A stretch of DNA of 34,459 nucleotides from an uncultured Lachnoanaerobaculum sp. GTDB taxonomy: Bacteria > Bacillota > Clostridia > Lachnospirales > Lachnospiraceae. A model generated the notes under the pieces. It was not told the origin of the DNA and did no database searches. It was given only the letters and a program-made list of their open reading frames with translations. The DNA is taken from contig NZ_CALLVU010000153.1 in NCBI RefSeq assembly GCF_938015485.1, positions 1 to 34,459 of the forward strand, in the 5' to 3' direction. Made by a program: the position numbers and the translations under genes. Within the stretch, counting starts at the first letter, position 1. Every line of letters begins with the position of its first letter. This document shows, in pieces, positions 22,469 to 30,475 of the stretch.

Positions 22469-23812
22469 ATGAAAAAGAAAATACTGTTACCGCTTTTTGC
22501 TTTCGGTCTTATTTTGGCAACGCCTACAGTCATATATGCTGAAGGTTGGTCAAGGTCCGGGTCGGATTGGATTTACCTTGATAAAAACAATGATAAAGTT
22601 ACAAATGAGTGGAGAAGAGGTGCCGATGACAAGTGGCGTTATCTGAATGATAACGGAGTTATGGCAACGAACAGTTGGGTTGACAATGACAAATACTATG
22701 TGGACGATCAGGGACTTGTAGCTGAAGGCTGGAGAAAATTAAAGGACGGCAATGAATATTACTGGGCATACTTTCAAAACGGCGGCAAGGCGGTCAAGGG
22801 AAATTGGAAGAATATAGACAACAAATACTACTATTTTGACGATGACGGAAAGATGCTTACAGGATGGATACTTGATAATAACTACTATATAAAGAGTGAC
22901 GGAACTATGGTGACAGGCTGGTATAAGCTTTTACCGCCTGACAGTGAAGAACAAAAACCGGGTCCAAACTCAGGCAATAAAGAGAAGTGGTATTACTTTA
23001 CCAACACCGGAAAGAAGTTCAAACCTATACTTAACGGCAATGCAAAGTTCGGTGAGAAGAAAATCGACGGTGTAAGGTATGCTTTTGATGAGAACGGCGA
23101 GCTTGTATCCGGTTGGATGCAAATATCAGAAAGTTCAAATCCGGGAATAAAAAATTTCAGATATATGAATGATGACGGTACTGTAAGAACAGGATGGTAT
23201 TCTTTGGAGCCGCCTGAGGATTTGCTCGGCAATTACAACCATTTGGTTGAGTGGTTCTATTTTTCATCTACAGGAGAACCTTATGCTTCAAAGACAGATA
23301 AGCCTAATATAAGCGATCTTGTAAAGATAAAGGATAAGCATTACCTTTTTGATAAGAACGGCACACCTGTGTACGGTATTCAAAAGGTCTATCAAGGAAA
23401 TACCTACAGTGCCTATTACTTCGGAGAGAGCTCACAGTGCTATCTCATTAAGGGTAAGCAGAATATAAAAGAATCTTCAGGAAAAAGTGAAGAGTATTTC
23501 TTTCAGACATCTACAGGTAAGGGACTTACAGGAACAAAGGATTCAAAACTCTATTATAAAGGCAGACTTGTAAGAGCAAATGAATATATGAAATATCAGG
23601 TATTTGCCGTACCTAATGAAAGTGGAAGCGGAACTACAAATTATGTGGTGAACTCTTCAGGCAAGATAGTGTCAAACGGCAAGGTAAAGGATGCTGACAA
23701 GGTGGAATATAAGACCAATGCTTCAGGAGTTTTGACGGCGATAGACGGCAGCACAAATATAAGCGGAAGTTTTGAAACACCGCAGGAGCCTGATTGGGCG
23801 AATAATGATTGA
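22469..23812 (+). CDS. Secreted cell-wall-binding repeat protein
   Basis: Exported protein of 447 residues. The signal peptide 'MKKKILLPLFAFGLILATP' ends with a likely cleavage after 'IYA' (about residue 24). Most of the mature protein is a string of ~20-residue W/Y/G-rich repeats of the choline/cell-wall-binding type, for example 'NKYYYFDDDGKMLTGW', 'NNYYIKSDGTMVTGWY', 'DGVRYAFDENGELVSGW' and 'FRYMNDDGTVRTGWY'. The repeats become degenerate after about residue 300. No catalytic domain (amidase, lysozyme, peptidase) is seen, so it is a binding or surface protein rather than a lytic enzyme; it may be a surface adhesin. GGAG precedes the ATG. It lies only 10 bp before the HIT gene, so the two are probably co-transcribed. 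Confidence 0.9.
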   Translation: MKKKILLPLFAFGLILATPTVIYAEGWSRSGSDWIYLDKNNDKVTNEWRRGADDKWRYLNDNGVMATNSWVDNDKYYVDDQGLVAEGWRKLKDGNEYYWAYFQNGGKAVKGNWKNIDNKYYYFDDDGKMLTGWILDNNYYIKSDGTMVTGWYKLLPPDSEEQKPGPNSGNKEKWYYFTNTGKKFKPILNGNAKFGEKKIDGVRYAFDENGELVSGWMQISESSNPGIKNFRYMNDDGTVRTGWYSLEPPEDLLGNYNHLVEWFYFSSTGEPYASKTDKPNISDLVKIKDKHYLFDKNGTPVYGIQKVYQGNTYSAYYFGESSQCYLIKGKQNIKESSGKSEEYFFQTSTGKGLTGTKDSKLYYKGRLVRANEYMKYQVFAVPNESGSGTTNYVVNSSGKIVSNGKVKDADKVEYKTNASGVLTAIDGSTNISGSFETPQEPDWANND

Positions 23813-23822
23813 GAGGTGAAAT

Positions 23823-24233
23823 ATGGATTGTATTTTTTGTAAGATAGCTAACGGAGAAATTGCATCGGATACTGTTTATGAGGATGATAACTTTAGAGTA
23901 ATACTTGACTTGTCACCTGCAAGCAAGGGGCATATGCTTATTTTACCGAAGGTTCACGCCGGAGATATAACGGAGCTTAGTGAAGATATAGCGGGTAAGG
24001 CACTTGTCCTTGCAGGCAAGCTTGGAAAGGCCGCAATGGTAGGGCTGGGTGCTACAGGCTTTAATACTCTTGCAAATACAGGTGAGAGTGCCGGACAGAC
24101 GGTTTTTCACTGCCATATACATGTGATTCCGAGATATGATGACGCGTCAAGCATTGTAAGCTGGGCTCCGAAAACTGCCGATAAAGAAGAGCAGAAGGAG
24201 ACTGCAAAGAAAATATCAGAGAGTCTTAGATGA
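23823..24233 (+). CDS. HIT-family nucleotide-binding hydrolase (HinT-like)
   Basis: Small cytoplasmic purine nucleoside phosphoramidase-type protein of 136 residues. The histidine triad is 'FHCHIHVIPR' with H96, H98 and H100; the N-terminus 'MDCIFCKIANGEIAS' carries the usual CxxC pair. The central 'ILPKVHAGDITEL' is also conserved. HinT proteins cleave AMP-lysine and related phosphoramidates. GAGAGGTG precedes the ATG and overlaps the end of the upstream gene region. Its stop overlaps the start of the rhomboid gene (ATGA), so these two are translationally coupled. Confidence 0.94.
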   Translation: MDCIFCKIANGEIASDTVYEDDNFRVILDLSPASKGHMLILPKVHAGDITELSEDIAGKALVLAGKLGKAAMVGLGATGFNTLANTGESAGQTVFHCHIHVIPRYDDASSIVSWAPKTADKEEQKETAKKISESLR

Positions 24234-24862
24234 TGGAACTTGGAATAAGTAAAAGAAACTATGTTGTTATAGGTATAATCATAATAAATATAGTGTACTT
24301 TTTATTTCTTGAGACACATGGCGGTTCGGAGGATACCATGGTCATGTTAAGGTACGGTGCGTGCTTTCCCGACAATATAAAAAACGGAGAGTACTATAGA
24401 CTGATAACTTCCATGTTTATGCATTTCGGAATAGAGCATATCGCCAACAACATGCTTATATTGGTACTACTTGGCGGAAAACTTGAAGATATAATGGGGC
24501 ATTTTAAATTCTTTATCATATATATGCTTTCAGGCGTACTTTCCAATCTTGCATCGGACTGGGCACAGACAATGACGGGAGATTTTGCAGTCAGTGCGGG
24601 TGCCTCAGGTGCAATATTCGGAGTGGTAGGTGCTTTGCTTGCATCGCTTGTTTTAAGTAAGGGCAAGATAAAGAATCTCAGTCTGTATCAGATAGTGGTA
24701 TCTTTGGGGCTTATGCTGTATGCCGGATTCAAAACCACAGGTGTTGACAATATCGCACATGTGGGAGGTGCGGTAAGCGGTGTCTTTATAGGGCTTATAC
24801 TTTACAGAGAAAATAAAAAGTCGGAGTTGCAATCAGACGAATATTATGATAGAATTTTATAG
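24230..24862 (+). CDS. Rhomboid-family intramembrane serine protease
   Basis: Multi-pass membrane protease of 210 residues with about six to seven membrane segments. The catalytic dyad is clear: S126 in 'SAGASGAIFG' and H177 in 'NIAHVGGAVSG'. 'HFGIEHIANNM' (65-75) is the conserved H-x-N loop on the second helix, and 'YYRLITSMFMH' precedes it as in active rhomboids. It cleaves substrate proteins within the membrane; the substrate here is unknown. The start overlaps the HIT stop codon by ATGA; a second ATG follows immediately at 24233. The rpsB leader begins about 12 bp after the stop. Confidence 0.93.
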   Translation: MMELGISKRNYVVIGIIIINIVYFLFLETHGGSEDTMVMLRYGACFPDNIKNGEYYRLITSMFMHFGIEHIANNMLILVLLGGKLEDIMGHFKFFIIYMLSGVLSNLASDWAQTMTGDFAVSAGASGAIFGVVGALLASLVLSKGKIKNLSLYQIVVSLGLMLYAGFKTTGVDNIAHVGGAVSGVFIGLILYRENKKSELQSDEYYDRIL

Positions 24863-24873
24863 CTAAATAAGCA

Positions 24874-24925
24874 CATCAGGTGAATGAGAAAGGTGGTGCC
24901 ATAGGTTCTTTTCTTAGGCCTGATG
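24874..24925 (+). ncRNA. Structured rpsB leader
   Basis: The outer stem is CATCAGG (24874-24880) / CCTGATG (24919-24925). An inner stem pairs TGAGAAA with TTTCTTA, one G-T pair, and the apical loop contains GGTGGTGCCATAGG with a possible TGG/CCA closure. It ends 25 bases before the rpsB start, with AAAGGAG between. The position and layered stem suggest autogenous control by S2, as is known for other bacteria; a match to a published family cannot be asserted from sight. Confidence 0.5.
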
Positions 24926-24950
24926 GAAGAAAAACCAAAGGAGAAAAACA

Positions 24951-25736
24951 ATGAGTGTTATTTCAATGAAGCAATTACTTGAGGCAGGTGTTCACTTCGG
25001 ACATCAGACAAGAAGATGGAACCCTAAGATGGCTCCGTACATCTACACAGAGAGAAACGGTATCCATATCATCGATCTTCAGCAGAGTGTAGGTATGGTG
25101 GATGCAGCATACAATGCTATGTCCGACGTAGCTAAGGACGGAGGAAAGATTCTTTTCGTCGGTACAAAGAAGCAGGCACAGGATGCTATCAAGGAAGAAG
25201 CTGAGCGTTGCGGAATGTACTATGTTAACGAGAGATGGCTTGGCGGAATGCTTACAAACTTCAAGACAATCCAGTCAAGAATCAAGAGACTTCATCAGTT
25301 GGAAGAGATGAGTGAAGACGGTACATTTGATTTGTTTCCAAAGAAGGAAGTTATCAAGTTAAAGAAAGAATGGGAGAAGCTTGAGAAGAACCTTGGCGGT
25401 ATCAAGGATATGAAGAACATCCCTGACGCAATCTTTATAGTAGATCCTAAGAAGGAGAGAATCTGTGTTCAGGAGGCTCATACTTTAGGTATTCCGCTTA
25501 TCGGTATCTGTGATACAAACTGTGATCCTGATGAACTTGATTACCTTATCCCGGGTAACGATGATGCAATCCGTGCAGTAAAGCTTATTGTAGCTAAGAT
25601 GGCGGATGCGGTTATCGAAGCAAACCAGGGTGAGCAGGGTGAGTTGCTTGCAGTATCTGAGGATGCAGCCGATGATTCACTTGAGGGCAATGAGTTCGCT
25701 CCTGATAAGGAAGATTTGGACGATAGACAGTTCTAA
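24951..25736 (+). CDS. rpsB: Ribosomal protein uS2
   Basis: Small-subunit protein of 261 residues. The opening 'MSVISMKQLLEAGVHFGHQT' followed by 'RRWNPKMAPYIYTERNGIHI', the segment 'ERWLGGMLTNFKTI', and 'IPLIGICDTNCDPDELDYLI' are strictly conserved S2 blocks. The C-terminal ~30 residues are an acidic tail, longer than in some relatives. It is preceded by a structured leader and followed by tsf, the standard rpsB-tsf arrangement. A large hairpin separates the two genes. Confidence 0.97.
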   Translation: MSVISMKQLLEAGVHFGHQTRRWNPKMAPYIYTERNGIHIIDLQQSVGMVDAAYNAMSDVAKDGGKILFVGTKKQAQDAIKEEAERCGMYYVNERWLGGMLTNFKTIQSRIKRLHQLEEMSEDGTFDLFPKKEVIKLKKEWEKLEKNLGGIKDMKNIPDAIFIVDPKKERICVQEAHTLGIPLIGICDTNCDPDELDYLIPGNDDAIRAVKLIVAKMADAVIEANQGEQGELLAVSEDAADDSLEGNEFAPDKEDLDDRQF

Positions 25737-25754
25737 TATAAACATTAACTTATA

Positions 25755-25794
25755 GGCAGGTTGCAAAGCCGGGTTTTCCGCTTTGCAACTTGTC
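25755..25794 (+). other. Long intercistronic hairpin between rpsB and tsf
   Basis: GTTGCAAAGC (25760-25769) pairs perfectly with GCTTTGCAAC (25780-25789). The stem extends outward with GGCAG/TTGTC including G-T pairs (25755-25794). There is no T-tract after it, so it is not a typical terminator. It may protect or process the mRNA or adjust the ratio of S2 to EF-Ts. Confidence 0.75.
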
Positions 25795-25823
25795 ATATCA
25801 TAAAAAGTTTAGGAGGTTTTACA

Positions 25824-26768
25824 ATGGCAGCAGTAACAGCAGCAATGGTAAAAGAGTTAAGAGAGATGACAGGTGCAGGAATGATGGACTGTAAGAAGGC
25901 GCTTGCTGCAACTGATGGAGATATGGATGCGGCAGTTGACTTCCTTCGTGAGAAGGGACTTGCAGGAGCACAGAAGAAGGCGGGTCGTATAGCAGCTGAG
26001 GGTATCGTAGATGTTTGCGTGAGTGATGACGCAAAGAAAGCGGTTGTACTTGAAGTAAATGCCGAGACAGATTTCGTTGCAAAGAATGAGAAGTTCAGAA
26101 CCTATGTAGGTGAAGTTGCAGCACAGGCATTAAAGACAAGCGCAAAGACTACAGAAGAGTTCTTAAATGAGAAGTGGGAGCTTGATCCGAGCCTTACAGT
26201 AGCAGAGAAGCTTTCAAGCATGATTTCAATCATCGGCGAGAACATGACAATCAGAAGATTTGCAAAGGTTGAAGAGAACGACGGTTGTGTAGTTTCTTAT
26301 ATCCATGCAGGCGGAAAGATCGGCGTTTTGGTAGACGTTGTAAGTGATGTTGTGAATGATGATATCAAAGAGATGGCTAAGAATGTTGCAATGCAGGTTG
26401 CAGCACTTCATCCAAAGTATACTTCAGACAAGGAAGTTGATGCGGATTATCTTGCAAGAGAGAGAGAGATTTTATTAGCTCAGATCAAGAACGATCCTAA
26501 GGAAGCATCAAAGCCTGAGAAGGTTATTATGGGAATGATCGAAGGAAGAATCAAGAAGGAACTTAAAGAAATCTGTCTTCTTGATCAGCCATATGTTAAG
26601 GCCGCAGACGGTAAGCAGTCTGTAGCGGCTTATGTAGCAGAGGTTGCAAAGGCAAACAATGCCAAGGTTTCTATCAAGGGCTTTGTAAGATTTGAGACAG
26701 GCGAAGGTCTTGAGAAGAAGAGCGAGAACTTTGCAGAGGAAGTTGCAAAGCAGATGGCAGGTAACTAA
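25824..26768 (+). CDS. tsf: Translation elongation factor Ts
   Basis: Guanine-nucleotide exchange factor of EF-Tu, 314 residues. The N-terminal UBA-like domain with 'ELREMTGAGMMDCKKAL' (11-27) and the catalytic core 'EVNAETDFVAKNEKF' (about 74-88) containing the TDFVAKN signature are intact, followed by the two-part dimerisation core. The ATG at 25824 has AGGAGG (25811-25816) at the right distance; the frame is open farther upstream, through the intercistronic hairpin, but that region is not part of the family. It ends at a strong terminator. Confidence 0.97.
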   Translation: MAAVTAAMVKELREMTGAGMMDCKKALAATDGDMDAAVDFLREKGLAGAQKKAGRIAAEGIVDVCVSDDAKKAVVLEVNAETDFVAKNEKFRTYVGEVAAQALKTSAKTTEEFLNEKWELDPSLTVAEKLSSMISIIGENMTIRRFAKVEENDGCVVSYIHAGGKIGVLVDVVSDVVNDDIKEMAKNVAMQVAALHPKYTSDKEVDADYLAREREILLAQIKNDPKEASKPEKVIMGMIEGRIKKELKEICLLDQPYVKAADGKQSVAAYVAEVAKANNAKVSIKGFVRFETGEGLEKKSENFAEEVAKQMAGN

Positions 26769-26789
26769 TTTAAATAGTATTTTTTTAAC

Positions 26790-26825
26790 AGAGCCAAGGA
26801 CGTTAAGGTCTTGGCTCTAGTTTTA
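26790..26825 (+). terminator. tsf terminator
   Basis: AGAGCCAAG (26790-26798) pairs with CTTGGCTCT (26810-26818), followed by AGTTTTA. The next ribosome binding site follows within 10 bases, so some read-through to the small gene at 26839 is possible. Confidence 0.8.
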
Positions 26826-26838
26826 CAAAGGAGAAAAA

Positions 26839-27063
26839 ATGAATATAACAAAAATAGTAACAGATATAATAAATAAGGCAAAGGCTGATCCTGCACTTTT
26901 AGCAAATCTTACAAGCGATCCTGAAAAGACAATTGAGAACCTTACAGGCATAGATATTCCTGACGGACAGCTTGATGCGGTTGTAAACGGCGTAAAGGCA
27001 CAGATTACAAAGGTCGGAATTGCAGGTGCAATGGACAAGCTTGGAGACCTTTTTAAGAAGTAA
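26839..27063 (+). CDS. Small conserved-looking protein of unknown function
   Basis: 74-residue protein with a clear AAAGGAG before the ATG. The pattern is 'KAKADPALLANLTSDPEKTI' followed by 'GIDIPDGQLDAVVNGVKAQI' and a C-terminal 'LGDLFKK' amphipathic end. The DP..L..DP and GI(D/E)IPDGQ parts resemble the leader region of nitrile-hydratase-like (NHLP) RiPP precursors. But there is no double-glycine cleavage site, no cysteine- or serine-rich core and no modifying enzyme nearby, so a RiPP role is not supported. I have a sense that similar short proteins are common in Lachnospiraceae. Its stop lies one base before the PHP gene start, so the two are probably coupled. Confidence 0.75.
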   Translation: MNITKIVTDIINKAKADPALLANLTSDPEKTIENLTGIDIPDGQLDAVVNGVKAQITKVGIAGAMDKLGDLFKK

Positions 27064-27064
27064 T

Positions 27065-27790
27065 ATGAAATATTTATTTGATTTGCATACGCATACCATA
27101 GCCAGCGGCCACGCCTACTCCACCTTAAAGGAAAATATGGAGGAGGCCGTGGCCGAAGGCCTTTTGGCATATGGATTTTCTGATCACAGTGAAGCCGTTC
27201 CGGGTTCATGCAAGAATATATACTTTATGAACTTTAAGGTTATCCCGAGAAACTACAAAGGAGTTCTTATACTTAGAGGCGTAGAGGCCAATATAATGGA
27301 CTTTGAGGGCAACCTTGATGTAGATGAAAATGTACTGAAAAGACTGGATTATGCTATAGCAAGCCTACATACGATATGTATAGAACCGGGTAGCTTGGAT
27401 GAAAATATGAACGCGTACTTCGGTGCGATGTCAAATCCATATGTGAAGATAATCGGTCACCCGGATGATGGAAGATATCCTATGGATCACGACGCGTTGG
27501 CAAAGGAAGCCGCAAAAAGAGGTGTTGCACTTGAGCTTAACAACTCTTCATTGAATCCGAGGTCTGCAAGGGTTGGCGGCAGAGAGAATGCCGCAAAGAT
27601 GCTTGCAGCCGCAAAAAAATACGGTACATATGTGGTATGCAATACCGACAGTCACTATGCGGACTATGTAGGTGACTTCAAAAATTGTGACGGTTTGTTG
27701 AAAGAATCGGATTTTCCTGAGGAACTTGTTTTAAACAACAGCATGGAAAAACTGAAACTTATTTTAAATAAAGATATCGAAGAGATGTAA
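27065..27790 (+). CDS. PHP-domain phosphatase (YcdX-like)
   Basis: Trinuclear-metal hydrolase of 241 residues. All nine expected metal ligands are in place: H8, H10, H16, H41, E74, H102, H132, D195 and H197, the same spacing as in E. coli YcdX, whose phosphatase activity is known. Motifs: 'DLHTHT', 'GFSDHSE', 'RGVEANI', 'SLHTI', 'IGHPDD' and 'NTDSHYAD'. The frame is open upstream through the end of the small gene, but the ATG at 27065, one base after that gene's stop, begins at the family start. There is no strong ribosome binding site (AAGAAG four bases upstream), so translation probably depends on coupling. The physiological substrate is unknown; histidinol-phosphatase annotation would be less likely since no his genes are near. 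Confidence 0.88.
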   Translation: MKYLFDLHTHTIASGHAYSTLKENMEEAVAEGLLAYGFSDHSEAVPGSCKNIYFMNFKVIPRNYKGVLILRGVEANIMDFEGNLDVDENVLKRLDYAIASLHTICIEPGSLDENMNAYFGAMSNPYVKIIGHPDDGRYPMDHDALAKEAAKRGVALELNNSSLNPRSARVGGRENAAKMLAAAKKYGTYVVCNTDSHYADYVGDFKNCDGLLKESDFPEELVLNNSMEKLKLILNKDIEEM

Positions 27791-27813
27791 AAGATATTCT
27801 TATTGAGGGAATT

Positions 27814-29202
27814 ATGGAAAAAAGAAAAACAAGTATCACAGATATGACCTGTGGCAGCCCTCTAAAACTTATATTGGCATTTGCAATACCTATGCTTATA
27901 GGAACACTCTTCCAGCAGTTCTACAGCATGGTGGACACGGTGATGGTAGGTAAGTATTTGGGTGTTAATTCATTGGCGGCTGTGGGTTCAACAGGTGCCA
28001 TATTTTTTATGGTAAACGGTTTTGTTATAGGAAATACGGCAGGTTTCGCTATACCGGTGGCACAAAAATTCGGTGCGAAAGACTACAAAGAGATGAGAAA
28101 ATTCACCATGAATGCAGTATATATGGGAATATTCTTTTCTGTAGTACTTACAGCTGTAGTGTGTTTGCTTACAAAGGCTATGCTTGTAGTGACCAATACG
28201 CCGGCAGAGATAATGAATGATGCGTATATTTATATAATAATTGTTTTTGCGGGTATACCTGTAATGTATTTGTACAACTTGACTGCAAGTATAATAAGGG
28301 CGCTTGGAGATTCAAAGACACCGCTTTATTTCCTTATGGTGGCCGCACTACTTAATATAGTGCTTGACTTTGTTTCAATAAAATTTATGGGACTTGGAGT
28401 TGCGGGACCTGCCTATGCTACAGTTGTATCACAACTTGTATCGGGAATACTCTGTGTAGTATATATGGTAAAAAAGTTTCATATACTGAAGCTTGAACCG
28501 GGTGAAGGTACATTATCAATGAGCCATGTAAAGGTGGTACTTTCCATGGGTATACCGATGGGATTGCAGTACTCAATCACAGCTATCGGTTCCGTAATAC
28601 TTCAGGCGGCGGTGAACGGACTCGGTGCGATTACTGTGGCTGCCGTTACCGCAGGAAGTAAGATAAGCAGCTTTTGTGTGGCTGTAACAGATGCTCTTGG
28701 AGCGACTATGGCAACCTATTGCGGACAAAATGTAGGTGCAGGTAAACTTGACAGAGTGAAGGAAGGAGTAAGAGTTGCCACAATAATAGGTATAATATAC
28801 GCTGTTTTGGTATTCATTTTTATGATATTTATAGGCGGAGAGCTGCCGAAGCTTTTCATAGATGCAAGTAAGAGCGATGTAATAAGTCAGGCGAGACTAT
28901 TCCTTTTATGGAACTCGGGATTTTACTTTGCACTTATCTTTGTTAATGTTTGGAGAAATTCCATTCAAGGTATGGGATTTCCGATGTTTGCAATACTCTC
29001 AGGAGTATGTGAGATGTTTGCCAGAGGTATTGTAGGCTTTATAGGAGTGCCGCTGCTTGGATATGTTGCAGCCTGTGCCGCATCACCGCTTGCGTGGATC
29101 ATAGCGGATATGTTCCTTATCCCCGGATTTATGTACTGTATTAGGAGATTAAGAAAGGTGTTTGCTGAAAGAGAGCCGGTGGAAACATTAAAATATGAAT
29201 AA
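27814..29202 (+). CDS. MATE-family multidrug efflux protein
   Basis: Cation-coupled exporter of 462 residues with 12 predicted membrane segments in two similar halves. The opening 'GSPLKLILAFAIPMLIGTLF' and 'QQFYSMVDTVMVGKYLG' are the hallmark of the NorM/DinF group; 'NSLAAVGSTGAIFF' and 'TVAAVTAGSKISSFCVA' correspond in the two halves. GAGGG precedes the ATG. The substrate could be cationic drugs or a metabolite. It overlaps the next transporter gene by 8 bp, so the two are co-translated. Confidence 0.93.
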   Translation: MEKRKTSITDMTCGSPLKLILAFAIPMLIGTLFQQFYSMVDTVMVGKYLGVNSLAAVGSTGAIFFMVNGFVIGNTAGFAIPVAQKFGAKDYKEMRKFTMNAVYMGIFFSVVLTAVVCLLTKAMLVVTNTPAEIMNDAYIYIIIVFAGIPVMYLYNLTASIIRALGDSKTPLYFLMVAALLNIVLDFVSIKFMGLGVAGPAYATVVSQLVSGILCVVYMVKKFHILKLEPGEGTLSMSHVKVVLSMGIPMGLQYSITAIGSVILQAAVNGLGAITVAAVTAGSKISSFCVAVTDALGATMATYCGQNVGAGKLDRVKEGVRVATIIGIIYAVLVFIFMIFIGGELPKLFIDASKSDVISQARLFLLWNSGFYFALIFVNVWRNSIQGMGFPMFAILSGVCEMFARGIVGFIGVPLLGYVAACAASPLAWIIADMFLIPGFMYCIRRLRKVFAEREPVETLKYE

Positions 29203-30064
29203 TTACAATAAAAGAATAGGTATATTGTATATACTTGGAGCCGCATTTGGATTTGCCATGATGGGGCTCTTTGTACGACTGGCAGGTGAACTGCCTACAT
29301 TTGAAAAGGTTTTTTCAAGAAATTTTGTAGCTGCCGTTGTAGCATTTGTTATGCTTATAAGAAATGGTTACAAGTGGCAAAATATAGGAAGAAAAAATTG
29401 GATTTTGTTGTTGCTAAGGTCATCATGCGGCTTTGTAGGCGTTATCTGTAACTTCTATGCGATTGACCATATGAATATAGCGGACGCTTCCATATTGAAT
29501 AAGCTCAGCCCTTTCTTTGCAATACTGTTGAGCTTTATAATATTACAGGAAAAACCGGTTATAATGGATATTATAACTACCGTGGTAGCATTTATAGGTG
29601 CAATATTTGTAGTAAAGCCGAGTGTGGACTTTGCATTTTTAGTGGCTATGATAGGAGTTCTCGGAGGATTTATGGCAGGTGTGGCTTATGCCCTTGTCAG
29701 AAAGATGACAGGAGGCGGAGTGACGGGAATGTTTATAGTATTTTTCTTCTCGGCATTTTCAAGTATATGCTGCATACCGCTTATGGCTATAAATTTTATT
29801 ACTCCAAGCCCTACGCAGTTCGCAATGCTTATCGGATCGGGTTTTTCAGCCATGATCGGTCAGATATGTATTACAAAGGCTTATACATATGCTCCCGCAA
29901 AGGAGATTTCCGTATATGACTATACACAGGTTATATATTCGGCATTGCTCGGCTTTATATTTGTAGGTCAAATACCTGATGTACTTAGCTTATTAGGTTA
30001 TATAATCATTATATCCATGGCGGTAGTGAAGTGGGTATACAACAATAAGAAAGTCCCTGATTAA
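29195..30064 (+). CDS. EamA-family (DMT) transporter
   Basis: Membrane protein of 289 residues with ten predicted helices in two EamA repeats: the first opens 'LYILGAAFGFAMMGLFVRLA', the second 'IGVLGGFMAGVAYALVRKMT'. The family exports amino acids or metabolites, and the substrate cannot be told. The ATG lies inside the end of the MATE gene; the overlap is 8 bp. The stop codon is within the loop of its own terminator. Confidence 0.9.
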   Translation: MNNYNKRIGILYILGAAFGFAMMGLFVRLAGELPTFEKVFSRNFVAAVVAFVMLIRNGYKWQNIGRKNWILLLLRSSCGFVGVICNFYAIDHMNIADASILNKLSPFFAILLSFIILQEKPVIMDIITTVVAFIGAIFVVKPSVDFAFLVAMIGVLGGFMAGVAYALVRKMTGGGVTGMFIVFFFSAFSSICCIPLMAINFITPSPTQFAMLIGSGFSAMIGQICITKAYTYAPAKEISVYDYTQVIYSALLGFIFVGQIPDVLSLLGYIIIISMAVVKWVYNNKKVPD

Positions 30065-30075
30065 GGGGCTTTTTT
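30051..30075 (+). terminator. Terminator overlapping the EamA gene stop codon
   Basis: AAGTCCC (30051-30057) pairs with GGGGCTT (30065-30071) with one T-G pair, followed by T6. The loop contains the TAA stop. Confidence 0.85.
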
Positions 30076-30179
30076 ATTGTATCCGAAAATATTTTTGTGG
30101 AAATACTTGTACATATATAGTATAGTAGGTTTATATGAAAGATTAAAAATATGGTAAATTAAATATATTATTCTAATAA

Positions 30180-30347
30180 AATACACAAAATCAGTTAGAA
30201 ATATTTAATTTCGGTGTTGCACTGGAAATTAAAGTATCCACACCGGCGGAATTGTTTGATGAACTGAAGCATAAAGGTATTGATATAATGTTGTTTTTGG
30301 ATAAACCTTATGTTGCAAAAGCAGGCGGATATATTGCGGGTTGTTGA
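30180..30347 (+). pseudogene. Remnant of a LysR-type regulator (ligand-binding domain)
   Basis: An open stretch without a start codon reads '...LEIFNFGVALEIKVSTPAE' then 'LFDELKHKGIDIMLFLDKPY' and soon stops (TGA, 30345-30347). The spacing V-x-L-E-I-x-V-x-T-P-x-E-L-x-x-x-L-x-x-x-x-I-D-I-x-L-x-L-D is that of the first part of a LysR substrate-binding domain. No HTH half precedes it, and the rest is missing, so it is a degraded fragment. The remainder of the 30065-30475 gap holds the terminator, this remnant and the uvrB control region. Confidence 0.6.
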
Positions 30348-30387
30348 TAAGCATCAGGATATTGCAATAAGTGTATAAGATATCACT

Positions 30388-30399
30388 GAACTGATGTTC
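30388..30399. promoter_or_regulatory. SOS box (LexA operator) upstream of uvrB
   Basis: GAAC-TGAT-GTTC is a perfect match to the Gram-positive LexA half-sites GAAC-N4-GTTC. It is 30 bp upstream of the extended -10 of uvrB, close to its -35 region, so LexA would repress uvrB until DNA damage. Confidence 0.8.
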
Positions 30400-30429
30400 T
30401 TTATACTATACTTTTATTTTGCCTCATGC

Positions 30430-30435
30430 TATAAT
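30430..30435 (+). promoter_or_regulatory. Extended -10 of the uvrB promoter
   Basis: TGC-TATAAT with TATAAT at 30430-30435. The -35 at 17 bp (TATACT) is poor, which an extended -10 compensates. Confidence 0.65.
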
Positions 30436-30475
30436 TTCTCATGTTGGCTGCTTGCCACGAGATAGGGGTTAAATA

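Noticed and set aside
22469..23812. Autolysin or amidase
   Set aside because: The whole mature protein is made of binding repeats; no catalytic motif was found.
24863..24950. T-box riboswitch before rpsB, suggested by GGTGGTGCC
   Set aside because: There is no room for a specifier stem between the rhomboid stop and rpsB, no terminator, and rpsB is not a T-box target. A ribosomal leader fits better.
26839..27063. RiPP precursor gene
   Set aside because: No cleavage motif, no core rich in Cys, Ser or Thr, and no modification or export genes beside it; only the leader-like pattern is present.
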